From: Hydractinia symbiolongicarpus
Taxonomy: Eukaryota > Cnidaria > Hydrozoa > Anthoathecata > Hydractiniidae
Length of the DNA: 64,000 nucleotides
Direction: 5' to 3'
NCBI RefSeq assembly: GCF_029227915.1
Contig: NC_079876.1
Location: 36,437,828 to 36,501,827, forward strand
Part shown: positions 13,040-25,749 of the stretch, in pieces
Layout: every line of letters begins with the position of its first letter
How positions within the stretch are numbered: position 1 is the first letter of the stretch
Translations under genes and position numbers: made by a program
The notes under the pieces: generated by a model
The model's input: only the letters and a program-made list of their open reading frames with translations
The model's database searches: none
What the model was told of the DNA's origin: nothing

Positions 13040-13345
13040 AGCACAGCCAGCAGCACCGTCACTGTCAACGTCACCGCAACTGCTCCCGGCACCAGCACCA
13101 GCACCAGCGGCGCCGACACCAGCACCAGCTCTACGGGGAGGTCACGCAGCACTGGTTTCAGCACAAGCAGCACCTGCACCACCACCAGCAGCTGCCCCAG
13201 AGCTAGCAGCATCACCAGAACCACCACGACCAGCTACACCGACGGCGCCATGAACTGCATCGACAGTTCCACCGGCAATAGCAGCGACTGCACTAGCTGC
13301 ACCACCGCCACCACCAGCAGCTCCTAATGCGCCCGCAGTAGCTGA
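13040..13345. repeat. GC-rich CAGCACC / CACCAGC low-complexity island
   Basis: About 300 bp dominated by CAGCACCAGC-like words and far richer in GC than its surroundings. It makes Ala/Pro-rich (forward) and Val/Leu-rich (reverse) open frames, neither with a domain. It sits just upstream of the LINE coding region and could belong to its 5' region; I cannot tell. Confidence 0.5.
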
Positions 13346-13620
13346 GCAGTTTCATATTATTCCGTATGTATAATGTTTTCTCTACTAATTTACTAAGATT
13401 GATATATTTGGCCCTTTTATGATGATGGCGGCCAGAGCGGACGCAAGTTGGCTCTTGACAAAGATTTTTGTTGTTTTAATTATTGGTATACTTGTAAAGA
13501 AGCCACTGTTCACAAATAGTGAAGTTTCAACAAATCTAACACGAGTGGATGCTGCAATTTCTTTTGTTTGTTTATGGCAGTATCAAAAGAGCAGGAATTT
13601 AGCTTACGTAAAACGCAGTT

Positions 13621-13677
13621 TGTTTTTTACCGCTACTTTTAGTGATAGCAGGAGATAATGAAACGTGCCCAGGACCA
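13621..13677 (+). other. Degenerate 2A-like ribosome-skipping peptide at the head of the LINE ORF
   Basis: The frame reads a hydrophobic stretch (FLPLLLVIA) then GDNETCPGP. The 2A consensus ends in D-V/I-E-x-N-P-G-P; here Asp, Glu, Pro-Gly-Pro are present but the Asn before PGP is Cys and the Val/Ile is Asn. 2A-like leaders are known on some non-LTR retrotransposons. With these two changes the site is probably inactive in this copy. Confidence 0.6.
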
Positions 13678-16503
13678 CAAGCCGATGGAAATGTTGGTAG
13701 ATTAACAGATTTTACTTTCAGAAAAGGAGTAAAATTGTTTCACCAAAACTGTAGAGGTTTGACGAATTGTTTACCAAATCTTACGGCTTTATTTTCGGAG
13801 AGAAAAACTCAATTTCATCTCTCTCAGAGACATATTGTACACGAAAGCGATAGCTTGTTTTGTATTCTGGGGTTCCAGTTTGTAGAAAAGAGACAAAAAA
13901 CTGGCCAAGGGGGGGGGGGGGGTGTTGCTATATACGTATCGGAGAATATAAACTGGAAACGACGAGAAGACCTTGAATGTGAATTTTTAGAAAACATTTG
14001 GATCGAAATATGCCCGGAAAAAGCGAAGCATTATCTAATTTGCTGTATGTACCGACCCCCGGACAATTCACTTCACTTACACAAGAAGTGGAAAGAATAT
14101 TTTCAATATACGCTTGAGACCGTTAACGACCTATCGCTAGAAGTTATCATTATGGGCGACCTTAATGTTAACTATAAAAATAAAAATGATCATTCAGAAT
14201 TTAAAGAGCTAATGGCTGTCCAGGAATTTAACCAGTTGGTAACAGCGGCTACGAGAACAATAAGAGAAACAAGCACCCTTATAGATTTGATTTATACAAA
14301 CAATCACTCGCTAATTCGTTCCACAAAAGTTATACCCTTGAGTATTGGCGATCACGATTGCGTCGCTTGCGTTCGAAGACACACTGGTCAAAAACTTCCA
14401 CCAAAAGTAATTACTTGTCGTAATTATACCAACTACAACCACGATGATTTTTTAAAAGAATTAAATAAACAAAATTGGAAGCATCTGTACACATTGACTG
14501 ATGTAATTAGTGCGTGGAGTTATTTTAAAAATATTTTGTTAACCGTAATCGATAAACACGCGCCGCTCATACAAAAGAGAGTGAAGGCAGGCAAGTGCCC
14601 GTGGTTAGGTACGAAGGTTAGGAGACTTATGTCTCGGAGAGATACTGTCTTGAGGAAGGCTGATTGGCGTCTTTATAAAAACCTAAAGAACCAATGCAAT
14701 AACATGATAAAATATGCAAAGAACTGTTTTCACAAAAACCTCCTTATCGAGAACAAGAATAACCCAAGAAAATTTTGGAAAATTATTAAAAGTCATTATT
14801 ATTAATAAAAGCATTTTTCTAACAAAAGGGAAGTCGGGAAACAATGGCACATGTACATCGGCTGCAGAAAACCTAACAAAAGCTGGTAGTTTTTGTTCAT
14901 ATTTTTCCACATGTGCAAATAAACTTAAATCTGTTGCACTGCCAATGAAGGAATTTATGTGGGGTAAGCGAAGTGAAGTGAATGAAAGTACGAATTCTGT
15001 TTTTGCGTTCACTTACGTTTCAAATGTATTTGTTGAAAGTCAGCTGAAGAAGTTGCACCGCAAGAAAGCTACAGGTTATGACCAAATACCATCAGGACTT
15101 TTAAAAGACGGAGCCACAGCGTTATCAAGTCCCTTATCGTTCATCATCAACTTGTCGCTAAAAACAGCCACCATGCCAACTGAATGGAAGTTGGCGAAAG
15201 TCATCCCACTCCACAAGGGTGGAAAAATGGACAAAATGTCACACTATCGACCGATCTCTATCCTCCCGGTCATATCTAAAATGATGGAGAGAGCTGTTTA
15301 TGTTCAACTTGTGAACTATCTTGAAGAAAATGAAATTTTAACACCCAACCAATACGGATACAGGAAAAAACGATCCACCGAATTAGCTACACTCTATCTG
15401 ACAGAGGAAATCAGGAAGGAGATGGACAAAGGGAATTTAACAGGTGCGCTTTACGTTGACCTGTCGAAGGCTTGCGATACTTTAAGCCACTCCATTCTCC
15501 TGTCAAAACTAAGAAGTTATGGAGTCAAAGGTTTGTCACTAAACTGGTTCGCAGAATTCTTGTTTAACCGCGCCCAGATTTGTAAAGTAAATGGTCCATG
15601 GTCTAAGCCCAACCCCCTTGTTTTGGTGTACCACAGGGGTCCATTGTTGGACCCTGTCTCTTTTTAATCTAATTCAATGATTTCGAAAATTGTTTGAAAC
15701 ATTCTAGAGTACTAAACTTTGCGGACGATGCCGTGTTATACATTGGACGAAAAACAAGTCAGCAACTTGAGATCGCTTTCAACGCTGAATTGAAAAACGT
15801 AAACAGGTACTTCATTGAAAACGAACTTGTATTAAATCTGAAGGCTGGAAAAACCGAATCGATGATATGCGGCACTCGCAAAAATTTGAATAAAAACGGA
15901 TCAACCTTGGAAATCAACGGAAAGCTAATTAACGCAACCACCGAATATCGATATCTTGGGACTGTTCTCGACCAGACTTTGTCAATGAACCATTACTTTA
16001 TAAGTCTTTACATGAAAATGTCTGCCAAGCTTCGTTTACTACTCTCATTGAAATCCAACTTAACGAACAATGCCATTACTAAAATCTATGTCGGAATGCT
16101 GCTGCCAACGCTTCTTTACTGCTGTACTACAAACCTGAATCTTACCAACGGCCAGCAAAATAAGCTTCAATCGCTTAATAGAAGAATTGCTAAGGTGACA
16201 GAGAAACGTCAAGTACCAATTATGAATGAAATAAAGAAACATGCTGTCATGCTCGTCAGAAAATGCTTGGACAAAGCAGTGTGTAGCAAATTTGAAGATT
16301 TCTTCGAGATAAGATTGCACAGTAGAAACACCCGAAACAACAATTACTTACTGACAATACCTAGAGTGAGACTTGAAGTAAATAGAACTGGTTTTAAATT
16401 TATGGGATCAAAGATTTATAATGACTTGCCAATCGAAATTCGAAAATTGGATACTTTACCAAGTTTTGTAAGAAACACTAAAAGCTATTTTGACCTGTCA
16501 TAA
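13642..16503 (+). pseudogene. LINE ORF2: APE endonuclease + reverse transcriptase, frameshifted
   Basis: Three overlapping or adjacent frames form one protein: 13,642-14,805 (endonuclease), 14,714-15,667 (RT N-terminal half) and 15,694-16,503 (RT C-terminal half). The endonuclease shows HQNCRGL, MYRPPDNS, IIMGDLNVN and GDHDC, the usual catalytic signatures of apurinic-type endonucleases. The RT shows YRPISILPVISKMMER, QYGYRKKRSTE, ALYVDLSKACDT and the FADD active site with downstream YLGTVLDQ. A frame change lies near 14,715-14,805 and another near 15,600-15,690, beside the usual PQG motif. A run of 14 G residues at about 13,909-13,922 encodes a Gly stretch and is a candidate slippage or assembly-error site. 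RT motifs and gene order fit the CR1/L2 group. Confidence 0.88.
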
Positions 16504-17640
16504 ATTTCGTCATTTTCCTTTGATGTCGCCGAAAAACTTATGTCTAATATGTTAAATTTTCTGACGTTACGGCGCGACGTTAATAACACTACAATATCCT
16601 ATATTAAATTAATGAAGCCATTACAGTGCACCTAAAATTTTGAGGCCAAATAACTTGGGAACGAGGTGGTGACGTCAATGTTTTTTCACCGCGTGGGTAA
16701 CTAGGGACCACCTGGGTAATTTTCCAAACCTGGGTCCCCGAAACCGTTGCGGAATGAACGGGTTTATGTTGTCATCAAAAAACTTTAAACCACTTTATTT
16801 CCGTAACCGTTGGTCAAAAGTACATGATCCTATACATTTTCTTGATCAGCGTTTTAAGAGCTACAACATGAAGGCAACGGGTATACAAATTTCGAAAAAA
16901 TAATTTTCCGTACTTTTATTAGGGACTTTGCTGATCAAAAGCACGCGATTACATACATTTTCTTGATCAGCGCTTTAAGGTCTACACAATCAAGGCAACG
17001 TAAAACAACATTCTAATTTTTTCTGCAGATGGGTTGCTGACGTCAAAATTTTTATTTTTATTTTTTATTTTTCAATTTTATCCTGCTTCAGTGGATTTTC
17101 CACGGGCTTTATCGACTAGTATAATAACAATATTTTATAATTTTATTTTTCACAGGACATATATTAAGAGCAGTTTTTTAAAAACTGAATTATATCCTAT
17201 CGGAAGACTTAGCTGGAATTTTTATTTTATATATTTTGTCAGAACTTGAGTCATGAATAAAATTGATAAAGAACTAAATAATACTTATCTTTCTGTTATT
17301 TTCAACAACTTGAAATAAATTTTTTTGAAAGGTGACAAAGTTTGACTTCTGATCATTGCAACAAAGCAGGCAACGTAATTATGAATTTTGCATATGGAAA
17401 TTAAACAAAGGTTTTTGCAAAATAGATACGAAAACCTATCTTTAAAAAAAAAAGCAAGGAACCATTTCACACTTTAAAACTCTTCAACATTTTATTAAGC
17501 CCGAGCTTAAATTAATTTTTACTTCTTCTCTAAAGTTGTCTAGAAAGACACCGGACATAAAGCTTACAAACGCACCAAATTAAACTTCGTAACTTCACTA
17601 GTAGTGCTGATCTTCGCATTTTTTTCTATCGGTGCTATCA

Positions 17641-18300
17641 TCATAACTTGAAATCTCACAAGCTTTCACAAGAAGAATGCGACCTACTGAAATGTGAACT
17701 TTACTTCTCGATACTAAACCTTAATGACAACAACAACAACCTGTTAAAATCTGAACTGTCCCATCTCACTAACTTTCATGTCTACAACTATCAACCTTTT
17801 TCATGTGTCCTTCTTGAGCATCGAACACTTCGTAAGCTACGCTCTAACACCGACTTGTCACAAAACCAGATAATGAAATGGAACTGTCACCCTGGATCGA
17901 AAGATGTCATCAAACATAGTAAATGACGAAATAAAATTCAGAAAACTTAAAAATGATCCTTCTTTGAAGAGAGAAGCTTCGTTACACAGTTTTTTACAAA
18001 CACTCACAAAAGAACTTTCTTAACGATAACAGTTTCGTAAATTTTATTTATCTGGTTCTTTTCCTGCTCGCATTTATGGTCTTTCAAAAATACCTAAAAT
18101 TAAATCAGGTGACTTTATTTACTAACGTAACTCTTCATGAAACTATTGCATAGCAGTGAAATTAGATTTTGAAAATAATTCTATCCTAACATCAAAATTA
18201 CTGAACCAGAGTTACTTATGATAGAATTAATGGCGTCGCCATGCGCTCTTAATTAGGACCCATCTTAACTAACATCATTATGCATACCCATAAAAAGATG
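17641..18300 (+). pseudogene. Penelope-like element reverse transcriptase, decayed fragment
   Basis: The first 92 codons begin with LSQEECDLLKCEL, like the N-terminal part of Penelope-like (PLE) polyproteins. Further on, in changing frames with stops, come SLHSFLQTLTKEL, GSFPARIYGLSKIPK (the PLE G-x-x-P-x-R-x-Y-G-L-x-K-x-x-K motif) and DRINGVAMRS then LGPILTNIIM (the PLE G-V-A-M-G-S-x-L-G-P region). The order and spacing fit PLE, although sequence between the blocks is shortened. The GIY-YIG endonuclease is absent. It is dead. Confidence 0.7.
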
Positions 18301-18975
18301 TAACAATAAACTTAAATTTTACCGCAGATAACACCCTAACATTAAATTAGCCATGACAAATCAATGCATTGCAGTTGCTTTTATTTTCTGAAACTTAAAA
18401 CCTCGCAACAGCAAAGGAAAACTTATTTTAACAACGCAGACTACGCTTGCTAAGAAGACATTTAAATGTTATGAAATAACAAATAACGACAACGCCTTAC
18501 TGTAAAAAGATTCAACATTTAAAAGACAGCTTCAATAGCGCATGGTGAAGGTAAAAGAAATAAGTCGAAAACAGTATCAGAAATAAAGTTATCAGAATCA
18601 TAATCTAGTAAAGAAATCTTTCATACCGCACAGTGTCTTCATATATATTTGTGTTTGAAAAACATCAGTTTTCTCCTGATGGTACCTATAACAGAGAAAT
18701 TATTGAAATTCAGTTTGTCAATGAAATTATTTCAAAATGTTTGCCATGCTTTTAAGTAAATATCTCAGCTAACCTACATTTCATTTCAAAATCAGCTGCA
18801 AAATTCTCCACACTTTCAACATGTCTTCTTGTCTAACATTGAAAAGACTTTTTTTTACACATGTTGGATAAATATTCTTTGGTTGATTAGTTTTAATAAA
18901 ACAAATTAAGGGATTTCTAAACAGCATTGGCGTAATTGTATTCCCGTAAGAGATTATGTAATTAAAAACATACCT
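18301..18975. other. AT-rich stretch, nothing recognised
   Basis: Possibly further decayed PLE sequence, but I can read no motif. A minus-strand frame of 109 codons at 18,781-19,110 has no recognisable domain and overlaps the repeat that follows. Confidence 0.4.
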
Positions 18976-19415
18976 TATTGCTTTATTGCTCCAGAGAGAT
19001 TTTAATTTCTCATCATTTATATTTAATAATGTATTGTATCTATAAGTTGCAATATTATCAAGACAGGATATTGGTAACTTGAGATTCGATTGCCAAAAAA
19101 AATTCAGCACAGCAAAATAAACGTTAATCGGATTTGTTGTATAACACTGATGTTCAAAACTGTTCTTAAGGATATATTCCCATACAACATTAAATTAACA
19201 TGTAAAAACCTTATTGCTCCAGTGGGATTATATCATTTGTTTATTATTCAAAACAGTTGCGAATAGCTACATTTAGGTGTTATCGTTATTTTTTTGCACT
19301 CCAGGGAGATTCTGAGTTCTCGTTATTTTTGGCTAACTGTAAGGTGTAATATCAAGAGAGGATGTTTTATTTTATTTTTTTTTGCCTTGGAAAAATTCTG
19401 CACAACAAAATAAAA
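18976..19415. repeat. Diverged direct repeat, about 140 bp
   Basis: 'cttattgctccagagagatt', 'atcaagacaggat' and 'aaaaattcagcacagcaaaataaa' recur in the same order at about 19,280-19,415 ('cactccagggagattctga', 'atcaagagaggat', 'aaaaattctgcacaacaaaataaa'). Unclassified. The next 770 bp (19,416-20,182) hold nothing recognisable. Confidence 0.6.
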
Positions 19416-20187
19416 AAATTATAAATTCTTTATAAAAAATAAAAAAATTATCTTAAAATTTCTTTTCTTATGTAAGAACAAGTCTTCCGAACCTTATTAT
19501 ATTAAATTAAAAATAAATGGAAATTGTATCTGCAGGGAGATAACAATTTTTTGTTATTTGGGTAAGGTTTGCGAAAACTGATCAAATACAAAATGATGTT
19601 TATCCGTTATGTTGTAAGTTTCGAATGTTTAATTTAACAAATACGATAACGCTGCATTGCGGGTCAATGTGTACTGTGCACTGTTCTTGATAGTGTTTTT
19701 GCTGCAAACTCTTTAATAAGCGCTTAATGGCCTAACAATCTTTCAGTCCAAATAAGCGCACAGAGTGCTATTATGTGGTGAAAACTTAGGAATTCTCTTT
19801 GTAGTGTTTTTAAGGAAACAAATTTACAACATGTAAGCCCCGTCTGCACTTGCTGAGAAACGAAAACGTTTATAATTGATTCACGATTTTTAATAACATC
19901 TACGGAACAGAACTGCTCTGCACCTCAACCTGCATTGTTAAAAGAAACACTGGAAAACAAACCATTATTAAAAAGTGAAAAAGACCCCGGGGACAAGGCT
20001 TCTTGGAGGCTTTCTTGATTGCACCGTCCACTATAATTTTTTGCTTGGGAACTCCGCAACCCTTTATATATTGTAAGAAAATATAGAAAACTTAATTATT
20101 CTTTTTTTCATATATTGTCATTAAAAATTCAGTAAGGTTTCCACGCCAGATTACGAATGCAGTTAAGAAGTATTGCAAGATAACATA

Positions 20188-20344
20188 TGAATTTCCAGGT
20201 AAATTCGGATAGAAATAAAACTTTATTTTAAAACGTGACTATATTGTAAAGCACGAAATCTAAAACTAACATGTGAGAAAATATAAATACATAATAAGAG
20301 CAGCTAGAGGACTGGAGAAGATAAAAACAAATATGGTAACCACA
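20188..20344 (-). repeat. BEL/Pao 3' LTR
   Basis: 157 bp, nearly identical to 25,750-25,881 except for about 25 bp missing from the other copy. On the element strand it begins TGTGGTTACC and ends CCTGGAAATTCA. It contains AATAAA-type and TATAAATA sequences that could serve as promoter or poly(A) signals. Confidence 0.9.
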
Positions 20345-20356
20345 TCCTCCCCCTAG
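20345..20356 (-). promoter_or_regulatory. Polypurine tract of the BEL/Pao element
   Basis: On the element strand the purine run AGGGGGAGGA lies immediately before the 3' LTR, the expected place and composition of the plus-strand primer. Confidence 0.7.
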
Positions 20357-20443
20357 CTGCCTAAATATCCTATATATAACAAATACGTGATAAACTATAT
20401 AAGTGTCAACAAAGTATAACATAATGTCTTCAATGTTTCTTAT

Positions 20444-22148
20444 TTACATGTCCGTTATGATATCATTTTCGTCAATGAATGTAATATTTACTTCTTCTTT
20501 CCTTTCAGCTTCGTCTTTCGCTAATTCAACAGGATAAAGTTTGTTTATCGGTCTTCTTATTGTATGTGTGTTGCCATTGAGAACATATCTAACGACAGCT
20601 CCCCGTTTCTTGCCGTCACGTGATGGTACGAACTCTTCAACGACTCCTATTTTCCAATTTTGTCTCGGTTGCTTTGCTTCCTCAATTAAAACAACATCTT
20701 GATTCGAACAGAAGTTTCACCACGTGATTTTCCAACTCTGTGATATTCGCGTAACTCTGTCAAATATTCGCATTTCCATCGATTCCAATAGTGGTTTATG
20801 ATACGTTGCAAATGATCATAACGTTGACACAAATCTTTTTCATTTTCATCGCTATCAATATGCGAGGCTTCCAAATTAATTTTTCTCCCAAATTGTAAAT
20901 GGTTAGGTGTTAATGGTTGCTCACCTATGTTTTCATACAAAAATGTCAGCGGTCTGTTCTTAATAGCTGCTTGAATTTCAGCTAGAACAGTCAGTAGTTC
21001 TTCGTACGATAATCTGGTATTGTGTAAAGTCTTCTTTAAACAACGTTTAACGGATCTTACAAGTCTTTCGAACATCCCTTCCCACCAAGGAGCGGCTTCT
21101 AAATTAAAATGCCATTTAATTCCTCGATTTGACGAAAATCGTTGCGTATCTTCGGCAATGAATTGACTACCATTAGCAGAAATAATTTCAGAGGGAATAC
21201 CTCGTTCACTGAAATATCGGCGAAGACTACGAATACAACCTGAAGACGAAGCATTGGGAACTAAATCCAAATGTAAAGCTCTGGTACTGGTACAAGTAAA
21301 TAAGAACACCAAAGCTTTATACATACTTCCACCATGATAAACATTTCGAACATATAAAGGTCCGGCATAGTCGAGACCAGTATGTTTAAACGGATGATGA
21401 TTGGATAGTTGTGATTTCGGTAATGCTGGTGAAACAGGATACGCATAAGATTTCCCCTCGTAATAACGACATAAATAGCACTGTCGGATTAACCGCTTTA
21501 TGTAATTTGGTATTAAGTTCTGATGGTATTAAGTGTTTCTTTCAAACCATTATGCAAAACTTGAACATGATAATGCAAAATGACTAGCTTTGTTAAAGGA
21601 TTGTTTTTCGGTAAAAATATTGGAAACTTAGTATCAAAGTCTAAAGGAGCGTTTTCTAAGCGTTCCTTACAACGAATAATACCATCATTATTTTGAAATC
21701 GTAAATCTTTTTGTAACTTTTTGTAACTTGAAAGTTGAATTATATCTTTTTGCGCATATTTAATCCACAGTTTTTCTGCATGCAATTGCTCGTCCTTTGT
21801 AACAAATGTATGTAAAACCAATTCTTCTTTACGACGCTTTTTTCTGAGGTTTCCAACAAATCGTAAAACCACTGCGGTAACTTGCAATAAACGTGTGTAA
21901 TTAGAATATCGTGCAATGTTCATAAAATTTAAATCAACTTCTTCTTCGGTGGTCTCCTCTGATTGGTCGTTACCAATAATTAAACAAGTCGCATCATCAA
22001 CCTTGAAATTACTGAAATTAAAACTCGAGGCTGAGATGTTGGTGTCGCGCAAGAAATCAGGTCCTGAAAACCATAAGTTATTGTTCACCAACTTAGATAC
22101 CAAACAACCTCTCGACAAAATATCTGCAGGATTTGCCTTTGACTCCAC
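20444..22148 (-). pseudogene. BEL/Pao integrase
   Basis: The 22,148-21,513 frame includes NPADILSRG and the zinc-binding H2C2 region ending in LHYHVQVLHNGLKETL. After a frame change the catalytic core (21,324-20,686) shows CTSTRALHLDLV (first Asp), ISANGSQF and APWWEGMFERLVRSVK (Glu). The second catalytic Asp expected in the S-D-N-G-S motif is Ala. A further frame change near 20,690 leads to the C-terminal region ending at TAA, 20,444. Inactive by both frameshifts and loss of an active-site residue. Confidence 0.87.
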
Positions 22149-22172
22149 ATGAAACCAACTGTCCGATGAAAC

Positions 22173-23546
22173 TTAATCACGAATGATACCAACTCGCCGT
22201 TCGACAACCACCTCATACCTCTTATTAACATTTTTAATCCAATACAGAACAATAGACGAATCAATCCAACACCGTGTCACAGAAATATCATAAACCAAAC
22301 TCAACTCATCACGAACATACTTCACCAGCTTCGCTAACATCACTGCACCATACAGCTCCAATCGAGGTATCGTGACCGGTTTAATTGGCGCGATTTTCGA
22401 CTTAGACGTCACTAACTTCGTAGAAAAACTACCATCAGCATGTTTGAACCTCAAATAAATACACGCACCGTAACTTTTCAAAGAAGCATCAGAAAAACCA
22501 TGCAATTGTACATCAACAATATTCTCGCCATCGTAACATCGTGGTACATTCAAATGTGAAACGCTTTTAAAATCATTGTACGTAACTCGCCACTCGTCCA
22601 AAACCTGTCCACTCAACTCGATGTCCCAACCAATTTTACCTACACTTGTTTTTTGAAACAATGTTTTTAATCGCATAACAATAGGGTTAATAAGACCAAG
22701 AGGGTAATAAATGAAAGCGGTAAATTTAATCAATTGTCGTTTTGTCGCTATGTCCTTCGCTAACCTTAAATGTCGTCGAATGTGAATAAGAGCGAATCTT
22801 TCTTTTTATCCCACAAAACACCAAGAACTTTGGTAACATGTCCGGTATGAGAACATGGGGTTTGGTAACTAATTGTTCCAACTCTTCGGAATTCGAATGA
22901 AATTTATGCAGATTGAAATTTGCTTCAGCGAGACGTTGTTTACATTTCTGGTAAAAATCATGTGCTGCATTAACAGTAGCGCCACCGGAAGTTAGATCAT
23001 CAACGTGAAGTGAACTCAATAACTTCTGTACAAACAAAGGATCGACATGATTAAATGTTCAACATGCTTAAAAAGAGTGGCACTAAGGAGGAATGGTGAC
23101 GAACTTACACCAAACAATACTCTACTCAATCTATAAATACCAATTTCTGCAGTTTCAATGTTTTGTTCTGATAAATTATGTAAATCTTTAAGCCAAATAA
23201 AACGAACAAAATCACGATCGGTTGAATGTAAACTAATTTGTAAAAATGCCTTCTCGATCTCAGCAATGAAGGCTACTTTGTGAGATCGAAAGCGCAATAA
23301 GACGTTATATAAAGGCTCGGTTAAAGATGGTCCAGCATACAAACAATCATTTAATGAAGCCAGTCCCACTGATTTTGAACTTGCATCGAATACCATGCGT
23401 ACTTTGATGCTTGGTTTATCATCACGAAGGACTGGTCGGTGTGGTAAATACTGAACTTGTCTTTTGGCACAATCGTTGTTGGTAACTCTTTCAATGATAC
23501 CTTGTTCAAGCTGTTCTTTGAGGATACTGTTACAATTACGCAACAA
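22173..23546 (-). pseudogene. BEL/Pao reverse transcriptase and RNase H
   Basis: Three consecutive frames (23,546-23,016, 23,037-22,726, 22,733-22,173). RT features: RMVFDASSKS, FIAEIEKAFLQISLH, RFIWL and the active site SLHVDDLTSG, where BEL elements usually have Tyr-Val-Asp-Asp, so a Tyr to His change is present. The RNase H part has VQLHGFSDASLKSYGAC, RLELYGA and WIDSSIVLYWI, with its acidic residues kept. A further disrupted stretch, 23,547-23,741, links it to the protease. Two frameshifts make it non-functional. Confidence 0.88.
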
Positions 23547-23741
23547 TTAAGGATTATTTTTCAATTTATGCCTCAATGATTCAAGTCTCTTTAAAGAAAC
23601 ACAATAATTATCAGGGAGCACATCGTGATCATCCTTAAAAGGCAGCCGCACCTCATAATGTTTAGTCTGCGCGCTGAATTTAACATTTTTACAAAAATTT
23701 TCAACAGCTGGTTGTTTCTCGATACCAGCGTTTTCGAAGGA

Positions 23742-24737
23742 CTAAAACTTTTCCAACTGATTATCCAACTTATCTTCGACAAACTCAGCCCCAATCTTCA
23801 ATACATTTGCTACCAAGACTGCACTTCTACTACCTTCACTCGACCCTATGCGCCCACTTACAATGTAGCCAACCATTGAATTTAAAGCAACTGGCCCATC
23901 CGCACCCCGAACTATACTACCATAAAAAAATTTCCAATAATTATCAGCACCCAACAAGTCATCCAAATCTCTATTATTGCAGTTACTGTCAGCTAAACGT
24001 AAGTCTTTCAAGTGTTTATACTTCAAATTCTGTCCTGTTAAAGGATGACAAATATTTTTCACGTAACAATCAACGTTGATTTTATCTCCATCTAAACCAA
24101 TCACTGAAAACTGCACCCTATGTAAAGTTTCTTTGAACGAAGGTTTACCAAAAATACGGATGCAAATCTCACGCTTACCAACAACCTTTAATTGCAATTT
24201 TTCACATAACTCTGGCGATATGTAACTTAAGTGGGAACAGTTATCGAACAAAATTCTCGTGTTCTCAATTTTTGAAGGATCAGTAGTATTAACAACTTTA
24301 ACTTTAGCGGTTTGCAACATAACGGAACTCGGAATGTCGAACGAATTTGAACTTGTAACCAACGAAGTGGCACCAGCAACATTTTCTGGTTTTTCTTGTT
24401 CGGTTCCATCTTTATCTCTACGACCTTGGTCAACGTCCCTTTTCTTATCACAAATAGCAACAAGGTGTCTACCCGAACACTTTAAACAACTAATCTTAGA
24501 ATAACAAGACTTGGCTAAATTTCCACCTTTCAAACAAACAAAACATCTCTTCTTGTCACGTAACACGTTTTTCCTTGCGTCGAAATTAGTGATTATTTGG
24601 CATTGCTGTGATTTATGCGATTTGTCACAAAATATGCATCTATAATTATTCTGATTATTCTGATGATTGCGATAATTATGCTGATTGTGCGGAAGATCGC
24701 GGTTCGATTGATGTAAATAGTGAACTGGTAATGCCAA
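23742..24737 (-). pseudogene. BEL/Pao zinc knuckles and aspartic protease
   Basis: 331 open codons. Near the start CIFCDKSHKSQQC and CFVCLKGGNLAKSCYSKISCLKCSGRH give the CCHC-type nucleic-acid-binding knuckles of BEL elements. The protease follows with ILFDNCSHLSYIS, where family members usually have D-S/T-G-S; here the Gly is Cys, so the catalytic site looks damaged. Next come LTGQ and LLGADNYWKFFYG, the BEL signature between protease and RT. The frame is lost after 23,742. Confidence 0.85.
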
Positions 24738-25635
24738 TGATGAAAACGGGTTGTTATCGTGTGGCTGTTGTAAAGAATAGCAGATTTCTCACGAACTTCG
24801 ATCTCCGATTTTAACGCTCTTAAAACTAACTTCATATCCCAGCAATCTTTGTCGTTAAATTGACGAGTAATAATTAAATTAAGCTCTTCTGGAAGTTTCG
24901 ACATAAGTACCGGTATTAATAGCGGACCATAATTTTCAGACGTGACATCTAAATTTTCCAGACTTCTCACTTGTGTCTCAACGTTGACAAATACATTACG
25001 CAATGTTTCTATGTTAGTTAAGTTATTCGCCTGTTCAAGTTTCAGTAATTTTTTCATATGTGCTGAAATTAAGTAACTGCTTATTATTATATCTCTCTTT
25101 CAGTAAATCAACGACGGTTTTATAATTTTCATTGCTAAGTCTAAACCCAGCGATACAACTTGCAGCGGGACCTTCTACTAGATTTTTTAAATAGGTCTTT
25201 TTTTAAACGTCGGACATATCGTCATTAGTGTGTACGGCGCATTCAAAGCTATCCCAGAAAGTCGACCAGTTTTCCGGATGCCCATCAAAGGGCTGTAAAT
25301 GTAAGCGAGGCAATTTTATTAGTTTACTGTAGCTGAAAGTGCTTCCTGCTACAGAAAAATCTTTTTTGGCTGATCGTTTTACTAAAAATGATTCAAACAG
25401 ACCTTGTCTTCCTTGTCGATATCATCCTGCTCGTCAAGCAATCCATAATCGACTCGTTTAGTTCTGCAACTTTTGCTATTTTTTCCATCAAAGTATCACG
25501 GATCGACTCAATTTGACGAACATCTGCAACATTATCGGTATATGACGATATAGTTTTCTCTCCCCTTGTAATTAATTTGTTTGCAGTTCTAACAACAGAC
25601 TTTCTAACTTTGTTGTACTTCGCGAAATCACCCAT
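24593..25635 (-). pseudogene. BEL/Pao gag
   Basis: Starts at MGDFAKYNKV (25,635); the first 81 codons are Lys/Arg- and Glu-rich. After a frame change the DUF1759-like core follows: LHLQPFDGHPENWSTFWDSF, a stop near 25,205, then KNLVEGPAASCIAGF and a long helical part ending near 24,760. This is the typical BEL gag capsid region. Broken by at least one stop and two frame changes. Confidence 0.8.
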
Positions 25636-25731
25636 TTTTAAAATCACAACAACACCAAACTTTAAACCAAACCAATAAAAATAATACAACTAAAAACCAC
25701 TAAATACAACCATAGATACATAAGCAAAGTA

Positions 25732-25749
25732 TCTCTCTGAGGGCTCCAA
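25732..25749 (-). promoter_or_regulatory. Candidate tRNA primer binding site
   Basis: On the element strand TGGAGCCCTCAGAG starts at the inner edge of the 5' LTR; TGG fits the complement of a tRNA 3' CCA end. The cognate tRNA was not identified. Confidence 0.5.

Larger units (their letters stand above)
13360..17131 (+). mobile_element. Non-LTR retrotransposon (LINE, CR1/L2-like), nearly full length, decayed
   Basis: The element contains a 2A-like leader, endonuclease and reverse transcriptase reading frames, and a 3' untranslated region of about 630 bp shared with the truncated copy at 7.05 kb. The 5' boundary is a guess; the 3' boundary is set from where similarity to the other copy ends. 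Replication would be by target-primed reverse transcription. Two frameshifts make this copy inactive. Confidence 0.8.

Noticed and set aside
12999-13253. Ala/Pro-rich protein
   Set aside because: Product of the CAGCACC low-complexity island; the other strand gives an equally open Val/Leu-rich frame.
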